From an uncultured Selenomonadales bacterium (GTDB taxonomy: Bacteria > Bacillota > Negativicutes > DSM-1736 > Dendrosporobacteraceae), in assembly GCA_946407015.1 (NCBI GenBank), contig CAMJML010000001.1, positions 434,001-498,000 of the forward strand: 64,000 nucleotides of DNA. Direction: 5' to 3'. Below are positions 35,824 through 45,706 of the stretch, in pieces; positions within the stretch are counted from its first letter, which is position 1, and every line of letters begins with the position of its first letter. The notes below the pieces were generated by a model. The model was given only the letters and a program-made list of their open reading frames with translations. It made no database searches and was not told the origin of the DNA. The translations under genes were made by a program, and so were the position numbers.

Positions 35824-37953
35824 ATGTCAAAGTGTAGAAAAAACAGAGCTAGGTTGGCCGCAGCAGCAGCCTTGTTAGCAGCCTGTTGGACCATCAATCC
35901 ATTTACGGTTTCGGCTGAATCTGTTAGTGATCAGCCGGAAGTTGCTCTGCCAGAGATTGTAGTTACCGCTACCCGGACAGAACAGACGGTCAAGGATACG
36001 CCGTCTACCGTTCAGGTTATCACCCGCGAGGAGATTGAGAGGCAGCAAAGCCAGACCTTGGCCGATGTACTAAGACATGCGGTAGGCATCGTGACGTACA
36101 CCGATTTTCAAAACCGGCCGAACCTAAGTATTCGTGGCTCAGAATCACGGCATGTACTCATTATGGTGGATGGTCGCCGGTTGAGTGGTGAGCTTTCTTA
36201 TAACTCGTCCAACGCTTATGATATCAGCCGCATTCGTATGGATAATGTGGAACGGATTGAAATTATCCGGGGATCCGCTGGTGCGCTTTATGGCAGTGAT
36301 GCGATGGGCGGCGTTATTAATATTATTACTAAGAAGCCAGCTCAGAATGAGGGTTCTTTACAATATGAGTACGCCGGCTGGGATGGTGGAGAAAAAGCCG
36401 GTCAAAATATGCAGTTTTATTATCAAGGCATTACGGACGACGGTAATTTCAATTGGAGTTTTAGTGCCGGCCAGCATAAGCCGCAGCCTTTTACTCAGCT
36501 TCAGCAAGGTGTATATAGTGGCCCGATGGGAGTCCCGACTCCTTACAGCCTGCCGTATACGGTCAATTACTATGGGAAAGAGACTCCAATTGCGCTGAGT
36601 GGAACCTGGAATTTAGGCAAAGACCGTTACATGCGGGTCGATTATAGCAAATTATGGGAAGATACTTCCAAACGATCGGTCTCTGTGATGTCCAGTGCTA
36701 AGGCTCAGTTAATCAAAAATGATAACACCAGAACGGACTGGTCGGTTGAATATGGGGATAAGAGCGAGGAAAAAAACTGGCAGATCAGAGCTTACCAGTC
36801 CTCCTATGATAAAGATTATAGCAGCTATGATAATGGAACATTAAATCGGTTTGATTTAGTTGACCGGAGAATTTCGACGCTGGAAGGGCGCAGTACACGG
36901 CAAGCCGATGAAAACAATAAAATTACCACAGGCTGGGAGTGGCGTAAGGACGAATCGGAAGGTACGAGAATTAAGAAGCCTGGCAGTACCGGTAAGCCTG
37001 TTACTTATGGTTCGCTGACAGGTATCTCTGATGAGGCATCGCTGGAATATCGGGCGTTGTATATTCAAGATGAGGTTCAATCAGGGGACAAGCTGCTCGT
37101 CATTCCATCGGTGCGATATGACTGGAGTGACAAATTCTCTTCAGAAGTGACTTCAAGGCTGGGCGTAACGTATAAAGCTCAGGACGATGTTCGGCTTAAG
37201 GCTGTTATTGGCACCGGGTATAAGACCCCTACCGTCAATGAATTGTATCATAATTGGCCGATGTTTGAAGGCGGTGGTCCGAAGGCAGGCCAGTATTTTC
37301 AAGGGAATCCTGATATAAAGCCGGAAAACTCGAAGGATTATGAGCTGTCCCTTGAAAAAGACTGGGATAAGTCGGCAGCGCGAATCAGCTTATTCCGCAG
37401 CGATGTTAAAAATTTAATTGATACTTATTTTACCGGTCGTTTTATGCGTCGCAGTGATGGGACAATCATGCCGGACGGTTTTACGCTGCCCCCTATGCAA
37501 GGTGCTCAATACTATCAGTTGATGAATTATCATAATGTGGCAAAAGCGACGATCCAGGGAGTTGAAACCGAGGTATCCCGCCAGCTTGGTGATGCGGTGA
37601 AAGTACGGGCGGGGTATGTTTATCTGGATGCTAGGGATGAGGAAACCAACCAGCGATTAACTGAGCGAGCCCGCCACCAATTAACTGTCGGTGTCAGCTA
37701 CATGCCGCCGCAATCCTCCTGGAATTTGGACCTGAATGTTGTTACACTGAAGAATTATCTTACTCATGAAAGTACTTCAACCGATTCACCGCTTATCAAT
37801 CAATCCTACAGCATTGTAAATATTATGGCACAAAACAAGGTTGATCAGAATACCTTGCTGTATTTCGGTGTTGATAATCTGACCGATCATACCGACTACT
37901 TTCATGGCAACGCCGGTCGTGTTTATCGCACCGGGGTCCAATATAAATTCTAA
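35824..37953 (+). CDS. BtuB-like TonB-dependent receptor
   Basis: This 709-aa protein has a signal peptide (AAAAALLAACWTINPFTVSA), TonB box VALPEIVVTATR, a plug with LSIRGSESRHVLIMVDGRRL and GSAGALYGSDAMGGVINI, and a barrel ending TGVQYKF. ATG 35824 follows AAGGAGG. The region from 37954 to 38230 shows no gene and no clear terminator, so the CbiK gene at 38231 may be on the same riboswitch 7 transcript. Confidence 0.93.
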   Translation: MSKCRKNRARLAAAAALLAACWTINPFTVSAESVSDQPEVALPEIVVTATRTEQTVKDTPSTVQVITREEIERQQSQTLADVLRHAVGIVTYTDFQNRPNLSIRGSESRHVLIMVDGRRLSGELSYNSSNAYDISRIRMDNVERIEIIRGSAGALYGSDAMGGVINIITKKPAQNEGSLQYEYAGWDGGEKAGQNMQFYYQGITDDGNFNWSFSAGQHKPQPFTQLQQGVYSGPMGVPTPYSLPYTVNYYGKETPIALSGTWNLGKDRYMRVDYSKLWEDTSKRSVSVMSSAKAQLIKNDNTRTDWSVEYGDKSEEKNWQIRAYQSSYDKDYSSYDNGTLNRFDLVDRRISTLEGRSTRQADENNKITTGWEWRKDESEGTRIKKPGSTGKPVTYGSLTGISDEASLEYRALYIQDEVQSGDKLLVIPSVRYDWSDKFSSEVTSRLGVTYKAQDDVRLKAVIGTGYKTPTVNELYHNWPMFEGGGPKAGQYFQGNPDIKPENSKDYELSLEKDWDKSAARISLFRSDVKNLIDTYFTGRFMRRSDGTIMPDGFTLPPMQGAQYYQLMNYHNVAKATIQGVETEVSRQLGDAVKVRAGYVYLDARDEETNQRLTERARHQLTVGVSYMPPQSSWNLDLNVVTLKNYLTHESTSTDSPLINQSYSIVNIMAQNKVDQNTLLYFGVDNLTDHTDYFHGNAGRVYRTGVQYKF

Positions 37954-38230
37954 TCATTTCTAATAGAGTATCTATGCGAAGTCAGGTATTGTCGATGTAG
38001 CCGGCAGTTCTGGCAGGAACCTTAAAGCCGCCTATTGAATTAGAAGACTTGCCTTTACCATCTTAGCAGCGCATTGGTGAATACCGTACGTTGTATTGAA
38101 ACCTATTATGCGTCGTGGTTTATGCTAAGGTTGTGCGGCAGGGCGTGAGGGGTTACCTGTTTTGGTCAAGTACGTTCGATATTTAGCGGGTTTTCAGATC
38201 ATTAGCAAGCAGTCTGCGAGGAGGCAATTG

Positions 38231-39076
38231 ATGAGTATACAACAGCAATCTAAAAAGAAGGCCATTTTGGTGGTCAGTTTCGGAACAACCTATTTGGAGA
38301 CATTAACGCGTAATATTGAGAGCGTTGAAAACAAAATTAAAGAGGCTTTTCCTGAATACGAAGTACGGCGTGCTTTTACATCAAGAATGGTAATCAAAAA
38401 ACTGGCAGCAAGAGACGGACTTGTCATTGATACCGAGCAAGAGGCCTTAGAAAAATTGCAGGCCGAAGGTTATACCGAGGTTTACGTACAGCCACTGCAT
38501 GTTGTAGCCGGTGAAGAGTATGATAAGGTGAAGCGCCTGGTGGTTCATTTTGCTCATGCCCAAGCATTTGACAAGATTAAATTAGGACGGCCGCTGCTTT
38601 ATTTTATGGGACAAGATGAACAGCCTGATGATTATTTAGCAGCTATCAATGCAATGGCTCAACAGTTTCCTTCATTTAACAATGCGGATGCGCTCGTATT
38701 AATGGGCCATGGCGGAGCGCATCCGGCAAACGCTGCTTATGCCGCTCTTCAACTTAAGCTGGAACAAGCAGGATTAGACGGTATCTATGTTTATACCGTA
38801 GAAGGTTTTCCAAGCTTGGAAAACGTCATTGCAAAACTGAAAGCCAATCAGGCAGGCAAGGTGCTGTTAGCTCCGTTTATGCTGGTTGCCGGCGATCATG
38901 CACAAAATGATATGGCTGGAGATGATGAGGATTCTGCCAAGTCTCAATTGGAGCAGGCCGGCTTTTCGGTGGAGGTCTATTTGCGGGGTTTGGGAGAAAA
39001 CCCATACATCCAGGAGCTTTATGTCCAACATCTGCGGGATGCTATTGATCAGCCATATGGCCATAAGAAACATTGA
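38231..39076 (+). CDS. cbiK: Sirohydrochlorin cobaltochelatase CbiK, cytosolic form
   Basis: This 281-aa class II chelatase inserts Co2+ into sirohydrochlorin in the anaerobic B12 pathway. Visible family features are KAILVVSFGTTYLET at the N-terminus, LHVVAGEEYD near residue 90, His160 in LMGHGGAHPAN, Glu191 in YTVEGFPS and His223 in MLVAGDHAQND. His160 and His223 correspond to the metal-binding histidines of CbiK. I chose ATG 38231 with GAGGAGG upstream; this start leaves no signal peptide. A second, secreted CbiK begins at 63447. Confidence 0.93.
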   Translation: MSIQQQSKKKAILVVSFGTTYLETLTRNIESVENKIKEAFPEYEVRRAFTSRMVIKKLAARDGLVIDTEQEALEKLQAEGYTEVYVQPLHVVAGEEYDKVKRLVVHFAHAQAFDKIKLGRPLLYFMGQDEQPDDYLAAINAMAQQFPSFNNADALVLMGHGGAHPANAAYAALQLKLEQAGLDGIYVYTVEGFPSLENVIAKLKANQAGKVLLAPFMLVAGDHAQNDMAGDDEDSAKSQLEQAGFSVEVYLRGLGENPYIQELYVQHLRDAIDQPYGHKKH

Positions 39077-39107
39077 AGATAGATCGTTTACCGCTGGCAA
39101 CTTAATA

Positions 39108-39309
39108 GGATGATAGAGGTGCCCTTCAGGGGCTTAATAGGGAAGACCGGTGAAAGGCCGGCGCGGTCCCGCCACTGTAATGAGGAGTGTGCTCAAAGCA
39201 ACACCACTGGGATGAAAGTCTTGGGAAGGATTGAGTATGCAATGATTCAGAGCCAGGAGAACTGCCTGTATTAAAATCACCGTTCACCCTACGGGCGATA
39301 GGGAGGGGA
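39108..39309 (+). ncRNA. Cobalamin riboswitch 8
   Basis: Core with GAGGTGCCC, GGGGCTTAATAGGGAAGACC, CGCGGTCCCGCCACTGTAAT, AGAGCCAGGAGAACTGCCTG, AATCACCG and GCGATAGGGAGGGG. It controls the CobN-BtuCD-radical SAM operon. No strong promoter was found in the short gap after cbiK. Confidence 0.96.
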
Positions 39310-39345
39310 TTGACCAGTACTTTGCAGTATCTGTTGTTTTTTCGT

Positions 39346-39366
39346 CCCGGCATACGATGCCGGGAT
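39346..39366 (+). terminator. Riboswitch 8 leader hairpin A
   Basis: CCCGGCAT-ACG-ATGCCGGG followed by ATTGTC. It belongs to the same hairpin family as in riboswitches 4, 6, 7 and 9, but the T-run is poor. Confidence 0.55.
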
Positions 39367-39386
39367 TGTCAGTATAGCCGTATTGA

Positions 39387-39431
39387 AATCTCTCTACTAT
39401 TATGCGTTAGTAGAGAGATTTTCTTTTTTTT
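39387..39431 (+). terminator. Riboswitch 8 leader terminator B
   Basis: AATCTCTCTACTA and TAGTAGAGAGATT form a long stem, followed by TTCTTTTTTTT. Confidence 0.85.
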
Positions 39432-39507
39432 GCTGCGATGGATGCCAGACAATCAAAATCGAAATGTTTTCAGTTAGCCGCACAAGAACTTAGAATGGAG
39501 GATTAAG

Positions 39508-42500
39508 ATGGGGCGCATATTGTTTTTGACCAATATGGAACGGCAAAAGGTCAAGCTGGAGCAGGCTTATCGGGAATTAAGCGGGCAAGGGTTGCTGCAA
39601 TCCGATTGCCGGTTGATTTTACTGACAGAAGCCGTACCATGGGGACCTGAATGGCAAAAAAGCTTTGCGGCCAGTGATTTGGTTTTATTTACCTGGATGG
39701 GGACAGGGCTGGATACTGCGTTTTTGCGTAAATCAGCCGATTATTTAGGCCGCCAAGGCATTCCGCATATCATGCTGGTTTGCGATGAACAGGACGGAGA
39801 TCCGGCTTATGGTGTTCAGCCGGAACATAAAACCATCATACAGCAGTATCTAAGCTATGGCGGATTGGAGAACTATCGTCAGTTCTGGCTCTGGCTCAGC
39901 CATACCTATTGTCATGAACCAGTAAAAATCCATTTGCCGGAGCCGTTATTATGGAATGGCATTTATCATCCACAGGCGAAGCGCCCTTATGTGGATATAG
40001 ACGTTTACCGCATAAAGCACTGCCGGCCAGACCGGCCTACAGTGGGGCTGTTGTTCTACCGGGACGAGTGGGTATGGGGAGAACTTTATTATCAGCAGGC
40101 TTTAATTGAGGAAATTGAACGTCAAGGCATGAATGCGCTGGCTGTATTTAGTCCGTGCATGGCTGATCCGGGCATCCAGGCACCCGGACTTCAGGAAGCG
40201 ATCAGGGCTTATTTTTACCAGGATGGCTTACCGGTGATTGATGTGCTGCTCAATACCATCAAGTTTTCTTTAACCACGATGCGGGCCATTGATCAGGCCG
40301 ATCTCAGCGATCTAAACGTTCCTGTTTTGCAAGCGTATACGATGTACCGTCCGCAGGCCGAGTGGCAAGAGTCGGTTGAGGGCATGACGGCGATGGAGAT
40401 GGCGGTCAGCATCACCATGCCCGAGTTTGACGGGGTAATCCATGGTGTCCCGGTGGCTGGACGGGAGGTTGTGGATGGAGAGCATAGCACTTATTTGCCT
40501 ATTCCGGAGCGCATCCAGGCTTTAGTTCGCCGAGCCGGCAAGTGGGCCAATTTGCGTTATAAATCTAATTGCGATAAGAAAATTGCTATTATTTTTCATA
40601 ATTATCCGGCCGCCAATTCCAATATTGGCAGTGCCGCCGGGCTGGATTCACTGGAGAGTATAAGATTGCTGCTGGCCAATATGCGTGCCTTGGGTTACCG
40701 GGTAGACCATATTCCGGAGGACAGTCAGGCCTTTATGAATGATCTTGTGGCTCATGCAACCAATGACCGGCGCTATTTAACAGAATCGCAAATCACTGCT
40801 GCCGACGGGCAATTAACTGACAGACAATATCAACAGTTTTTTCAGGCACTAGCACCGGCTACTCAACAGCAGCTGCAAACCAACTGGGGAAAAGCACCGG
40901 GACAGGTTTTTCATTATGATGATAAGCTGCTAATACCCGGTATGCTGAATGGTCATATTTATATCACCGTCCAGCCGCCACGAGGCTTTGAGGAAGATGC
41001 TGATAAAATTTATCATTCGCCTGATTGTGCGCCGACCCATCATTATCTGGGCTTTTATCACTGGCTGCGCCATTGCTGGCAGGCCGATGCCGTCGTCCAT
41101 GTCGGTACGCATGGAACATTGGAATGGCTGCCGGGCAAGGGGGCCGGCTTATCCCGGGAGTGCTACCCCGATATGGCTATTGACGACCTGCCCAATGTTT
41201 ATCCCTACTGGATTACCATTGTGGGTGAGGGAATTCAAGCCAAACGGCGCGGGGCAGCCTGTTTGATCAGCTATTTAACAGCGCCGGTGAGTCATGCCGG
41301 CACTTATGAGGAACTGGAAGAACTGGAAAAACTGTTGGATGAATACTGTCATTTTAAGCAGCTGCAATCCGATAAACTTGATACAGTGGCCGGTCTGATC
41401 CGGGAAAAAGCAGCAGCAGCCAATCTGCTGGAGGATGTACCGGAAGAGGAGAGTCAGCCGTTTGAGGATTTCGCCGGCCGCTTGCATGCTTTTATCACGG
41501 ATATCAAGAATATGCAAATCAGGGTGGGACTGCATATTCTAGGCCGTGCCCCGGAAGGGGATATGCTGATTGAATATTTGCTGGCGTTGATTCAGCTTGA
41601 TAACGGGGAGGCTCCATCATTGCGGCAGACTATTGCCGCCGTTTATGGCTATGATTATGAGCAGCTTATCGCTGAGAGTGCAACGTTGCTGCCGGATGGC
41701 AGCAAGACGTACGGGGCGCTTGCCGATGATATCCGGGATTTCTGCCGGGAAATTCTGACTATTTTGGCTGAAGGGCAGTTTGATCCCCAGTTTGCCAGAC
41801 AGGTGTTGGCCCTTCCCTGGACAGCCGGATTGACAGAGGATTTGAAGGAGAGCTTTATGGCGTCTGTTCTGTATGTTTGCCATACGATTGCTCCTGGACT
41901 GGCTAAGACCACTCAGGAAATGACTAATTTACTAGCTGCCCTGGACGGCTGTTACATTGAGCCCGGCCCCGGCGGAGCCCCCACCAGCGGATTGGCCGAT
42001 ATTCTGCCGACCGGCCGGAACTTTTATGGGATTGATCCTCGCACGCTGCCCACACCGGTAGCTTGGGAGATTGGCAAAACCATGGGAGATGAAATGATTA
42101 CCCGCTATATTGCCGAGGAGGGACGCTATCCGGAGAACGTCGGCATTGTACTGTGGGCAACCAGCAACATGCGCAGCCATGGTCAGTGTGTTGCCCAGTT
42201 TTTGTATTTGATGGGGGTCAGACCGGTTTGGCAGAAAGGCAGCCTAAGGGTTGTAGGGTTGGAAGTGATTCCGCTGGCCGAGCTTAAACGGCCGCGTATT
42301 GATGCCACCGGGCGAATCAGCGGGCTGTTCCGGGACAGCATGCCGATGGCAGCTGCCTGGCTGGATAAAGCCGTCGAGCTGGTAGCTCAGCTGGATGAGG
42401 ACCCTCAGTTGAACTATGTGCGCAAACATATCCTGGCTGATGCGCAAGTGTTTGAAGAACAAGGACTTGAAGCCGAACAAGCCTGGGAGCAAGCCAGCTA

Positions 42501-43227
42501 CCGGATTTTCGGCGATCCTTCAGGAGCTTATGGGGCCGGGGTCGGTGCCGTCCTCGAAGCGAAAAATTGGGAGACCCTTGACGACTTGGGGAAAGTTTAT
42601 GTTCGCTGGGGCGGGTATGTTTACAGTGGTAAGGCCCAGGGGGCTTATAGGCCTGAATTATTCAGCCGCCGGATGGCCAGTTTGGACGTGACCATTCAGA
42701 ATCAGGATAACCGGGAAGTCAGTATGCTGAACTCCGATGATTATAATGCCTATCATGGTGGCATGATTGCGGCTGTACGCAGCCTAAAAGGCGAAGCCCC
42801 GCATTCCTACTGTGGTGACAGTTCTAACCGCAAGAACATCAAGCTGCGCAGTACGCAGGAAGAATTAAGGCGCTTGTTCCGGGGAGAGGCGATAAATCCA
42901 AAATTCATTACCGGCATGAAACAGCATGGCTATAAAGGAGCAGCCGATTTGGCCAATTACGTGGTCCATAGCTACCAATGGGATGCCACGACCGGTGTTA
43001 TGGAAGACTGGATGTATCAAAAGTATGCCGAAAAGTATGCGTTGGATACCGGCATGCAGCAATGGATGAAAGAAGTCAATCCCTGGGCATTGCAGCGAAT
43101 TGCCGAAACCTTGCTGGAAGCAGCCCGGCGTGGCTTATGGCAGGCTGATGCCGCAATCAAAAATGAACTGGAGCAGCTGTATTTGTCCATTGAGGGGGAA
43201 CTGGAGGAACGCACTGAAGATCGTTAG
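39508..43227 (+). CDS. CobN/BchH-type chelatase large subunit
   Basis: This 1239-aa protein covers the whole length of the CobN/BchH/HmuS family. Recognisable blocks are PTVGLLFYRDEWVWGELYY, KIAIIFHNYPAANSNIGSAA, VVHVGTHGTLEWLPGKG and VGIVLWATSNMRSHGQ. These large subunits bind the tetrapyrrole and catalyse metal insertion, or removal in the case of HmuS. CobN normally works with two AAA+ partners; here BchI/BchD-like proteins are encoded at 54642 and 55685. The gene starts a B12-repressed operon with BtuCD and a radical SAM enzyme. The organism also has CbiK, the anaerobic cobaltochelatase, so a second late cobaltochelatase would be redundant. That leaves salvage, metal removal or another metal as options. 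Confidence 0.92.
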   Translation: MGRILFLTNMERQKVKLEQAYRELSGQGLLQSDCRLILLTEAVPWGPEWQKSFAASDLVLFTWMGTGLDTAFLRKSADYLGRQGIPHIMLVCDEQDGDPAYGVQPEHKTIIQQYLSYGGLENYRQFWLWLSHTYCHEPVKIHLPEPLLWNGIYHPQAKRPYVDIDVYRIKHCRPDRPTVGLLFYRDEWVWGELYYQQALIEEIERQGMNALAVFSPCMADPGIQAPGLQEAIRAYFYQDGLPVIDVLLNTIKFSLTTMRAIDQADLSDLNVPVLQAYTMYRPQAEWQESVEGMTAMEMAVSITMPEFDGVIHGVPVAGREVVDGEHSTYLPIPERIQALVRRAGKWANLRYKSNCDKKIAIIFHNYPAANSNIGSAAGLDSLESIRLLLANMRALGYRVDHIPEDSQAFMNDLVAHATNDRRYLTESQITAADGQLTDRQYQQFFQALAPATQQQLQTNWGKAPGQVFHYDDKLLIPGMLNGHIYITVQPPRGFEEDADKIYHSPDCAPTHHYLGFYHWLRHCWQADAVVHVGTHGTLEWLPGKGAGLSRECYPDMAIDDLPNVYPYWITIVGEGIQAKRRGAACLISYLTAPVSHAGTYEELEELEKLLDEYCHFKQLQSDKLDTVAGLIREKAAAANLLEDVPEEESQPFEDFAGRLHAFITDIKNMQIRVGLHILGRAPEGDMLIEYLLALIQLDNGEAPSLRQTIAAVYGYDYEQLIAESATLLPDGSKTYGALADDIRDFCREILTILAEGQFDPQFARQVLALPWTAGLTEDLKESFMASVLYVCHTIAPGLAKTTQEMTNLLAALDGCYIEPGPGGAPTSGLADILPTGRNFYGIDPRTLPTPVAWEIGKTMGDEMITRYIAEEGRYPENVGIVLWATSNMRSHGQCVAQFLYLMGVRPVWQKGSLRVVGLEVIPLAELKRPRIDATGRISGLFRDSMPMAAAWLDKAVELVAQLDEDPQLNYVRKHILADAQVFEEQGLEAEQAWEQASYRIFGDPSGAYGAGVGAVLEAKNWETLDDLGKVYVRWGGYVYSGKAQGAYRPELFSRRMASLDVTIQNQDNREVSMLNSDDYNAYHGGMIAAVRSLKGEAPHSYCGDSSNRKNIKLRSTQEELRRLFRGEAINPKFITGMKQHGYKGAADLANYVVHSYQWDATTGVMEDWMYQKYAEKYALDTGMQQWMKEVNPWALQRIAETLLEAARRGLWQADAAIKNELEQLYLSIEGELEERTEDR

Positions 43228-43340
43228 CCTTAGCCTAGAATCCTCTAGATAAAATAAGCCGTAATAACAGAAATGAAAAGATTGGATGAGGCTATACTAG
43301 GTAAAGTGAAAAGATCAGGAATAGGGGGGAATGGCGCTGA

Positions 43341-44384
43341 ATGATAGCGGAAGTCAGGCATAGAAAAATAAGCTTATTTATCATAATGGGTTTGTTATTA
43401 GCCGGGGTGATTTTGATGTCACTGGCCTGGGGGCAGGTTCAGGTGCCGGTAGCAGCGATGTTTGGTGTTTTAGGGAATCAGGTTGGACTGCCTGGCTTTC
43501 AGAACATGGCTTTAACCCCCGAACAAACTGCCGTGATTTGGCACATCCGTCTGCCTCGGATTTTAGTGGGCGTATTAGTTGGGGCGGCACTTGGTGTATC
43601 CGGAGCGGTGCTGCAAGGAGTTTTCGGCAATTCGCTGGCTGATCCGGGGATTATCGGGGTTTCCAGCGGGGCAGCCTTGGGAGCCGTTACGGCCATCGCT
43701 CTAGGTGTTACGGCCAATAGCATTTATTATATGCCTTTTTTTGCTCTGGCAGGATCCGTGCTCGCTGTCGCGATTACAGTGAGTTTAACGATGAGGGCGG
43801 GGAAAATCCCGGTTATGACGCTATTGCTGGCCGGTGTGGCAGTCAGTATGCTATTAGGGGCGATCACTTCAGGAATTTTGACCTTTATGAATGAGTACCG
43901 CTTACGGGAATTTTTATTTTGGATGGTTGGCGGGTTGGACTACCGGCGCTGGGAACATGTCTACCTGGCTGTAGGGCCGGTATTATGCGGCATCCTTGTT
44001 TTGTGTTTTTTGGCCCGGCATTTGAATGTGCTGGTGCTTGGCGAGCAGGAAGCACGGGCAGTCGGCGTTCCGGTAGCGGCTTTACGGCTCATCCTATTAT
44101 TCATTGCTGCTGTGACAACAGCTACCGCCGTCTGTGTAAGCGGAACAATTGGCTTTGTCGGTTTGATTGTTCCCCATATGATGCGAATGCTGCTAGGTCC
44201 GGAGCATCGCATACTGCTGCCGGCTTGTGCGCTGGCAGGAGCTTTATTTCTGGTTGGTTGTGACACGCTGGGCCGGCTGATTATACCGCCAGCGGAAATC
44301 CGGGTGGGAATTATGACGGCACTCTTAGGAACACCTTACTTTTTATTTCTGCTGCGGCGTTCTCATCAGGGAGGTGAATCCTGA
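43341..44384 (+). CDS. FecCD/BtuC-family ABC permease
   Basis: This 347-aa multi-pass protein carries IRLPRILVGVLVGAALGVSG, VLQGVFGNSLADPGIIGVSS and TIGFVGLIVPHMMRMLLG. AGGGGGGAATG precedes ATG 43341. Its stop and the ATPase start share TGATG. It is the second complete BtuC in the window, here coupled to a CobN-like enzyme, which suggests that import feeds the chelatase. Confidence 0.92.
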   Translation: MIAEVRHRKISLFIIMGLLLAGVILMSLAWGQVQVPVAAMFGVLGNQVGLPGFQNMALTPEQTAVIWHIRLPRILVGVLVGAALGVSGAVLQGVFGNSLADPGIIGVSSGAALGAVTAIALGVTANSIYYMPFFALAGSVLAVAITVSLTMRAGKIPVMTLLLAGVAVSMLLGAITSGILTFMNEYRLREFLFWMVGGLDYRRWEHVYLAVGPVLCGILVLCFLARHLNVLVLGEQEARAVGVPVAALRLILLFIAAVTTATAVCVSGTIGFVGLIVPHMMRMLLGPEHRILLPACALAGALFLVGCDTLGRLIIPPAEIRVGIMTALLGTPYFLFLLRRSHQGGES

Positions 44385-45706
44385 TGATGGCAAATGAACA
44401 AGCTTTTGTGATAGCAGAAGACCTTTCTGTCCGGCTTGGGCACAAAATCATCTTAGAAAATATCAACTTTACCATCCAGCCGGGCGAATTTATTGGAATT
44501 ATTGGTCCCAATGGGGCCGGAAAAACCACCTTGCTGCGCAGTTTGCGCGGACTGTGTCCCTTTTTGACCGGATCAGTCAAGGTGAATCATCAGCCTGTTA
44601 CTAGTATGACGGATAAGCAATTGGCGCGAATGATGGCGTATATGCAGCAAGATGTTAATATTTCTTTCGGCTTTACCGCTCTTGAGGTGGTATTAGCCGG
44701 CCGGTATCCGTATCTGGAGTGGTGGCAGAATGAGCGGGAGGAAGATCGGCAGCTAGCCCGTAAATATATGGAATTTACCGGGGTGACTGCATTGGCGGAT
44801 AAATCCGTGCAGCGGGTATCCGGCGGGGAGCGGCAGCGTATTTTACTGGCAAAGGTTTTAGCCCAGGAGACTCCCCTGATTTTATTGGATGAGCCGACCG
44901 CTAATCTGGATTTGGTCTACCAGGAGGAGATTTTCCGCTATTGCCAAGCTGTCTGCCATCAGGGCAAAACGGCGCTGATTGTGGCTCACGATATTAAACT
45001 GGCGGCCAAATTTTGTTCCCGGCTTATTCTGGTTGCCGGCAAGCAGATTATGGCGGACGGTAAGCCGGAAGAGGTCATCACGGTGCCTAACCTCAAGAAG
45101 TCTTATGGGCTGCAGGCAGCGGTTTTTACCAATCCTGTAACCGGCCATTTGGATATCCATACCTATGACAGCAGTGCCGAAATCGACACCTCACAGATTG
45201 TTCATGTCCTTGGCGGCGGTGATTCATCCGGAGCCGTTATCCGGATGTTATATGAAAAAGCTTATCGGTTAAGTGGCGGTGTCTTTCAGCACGGGGACAG
45301 CGATACCATCGTAGCCCGGGCGTTCGCCGTGGATGTCCTGACAGGACCGGCCTTTTGTCCGATTGATGAGGCGTTGGGCCAGCAAAACCGGACTAAAATT
45401 GCTGCAGCGGATTGGACGGTGTTAGGCAATTTGTGTTATGGGGAGCAAAATTTAGACAACCTGAAGGCGGCGTTTGAAGCCCGCAGGTTGATCATTCTGG
45501 AAGATTCACCAATTGGTGAGCGTGATTTTACTGGTGGTGAGGCAGCCAATTTGTATAGTCAGTTGCTGGCAAAGCCTGAGGTAACGGTCATGACGACGCC
45601 GGAATTTGCCGCATGGCTGAACCGGCTGTCCCGGGAGAAAGAGAGACTTGTTGATGAAGAAAAGCAAGATCAAAATGCTGGTACTGAGTCTTACCGGACA
45701 ATGTAA
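44384..45706 (+). CDS. BtuD-type ABC ATPase with C-terminal extension
   Basis: This 440-aa protein exceeds the usual 250-270 residues. Residues 1-260 are a standard ATPase (GPNGAGKTT, VSGGERQRILLAKVL, LILLDEPTANLD). Residues about 265-440 form a separate domain beginning IVHVLGGGDSSGAVIRMLYE, which looks like a Rossmann-type fold. Similar tails occur on some corrinoid-transporter ATPases of anaerobes, but I cannot assign a function. The radical SAM gene starts inside its 3' end (53-base overlap). Confidence 0.9.
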   Translation: MMANEQAFVIAEDLSVRLGHKIILENINFTIQPGEFIGIIGPNGAGKTTLLRSLRGLCPFLTGSVKVNHQPVTSMTDKQLARMMAYMQQDVNISFGFTALEVVLAGRYPYLEWWQNEREEDRQLARKYMEFTGVTALADKSVQRVSGGERQRILLAKVLAQETPLILLDEPTANLDLVYQEEIFRYCQAVCHQGKTALIVAHDIKLAAKFCSRLILVAGKQIMADGKPEEVITVPNLKKSYGLQAAVFTNPVTGHLDIHTYDSSAEIDTSQIVHVLGGGDSSGAVIRMLYEKAYRLSGGVFQHGDSDTIVARAFAVDVLTGPAFCPIDEALGQQNRTKIAAADWTVLGNLCYGEQNLDNLKAAFEARRLIILEDSPIGERDFTGGEAANLYSQLLAKPEVTVMTTPEFAAWLNRLSREKERLVDEEKQDQNAGTESYRTM

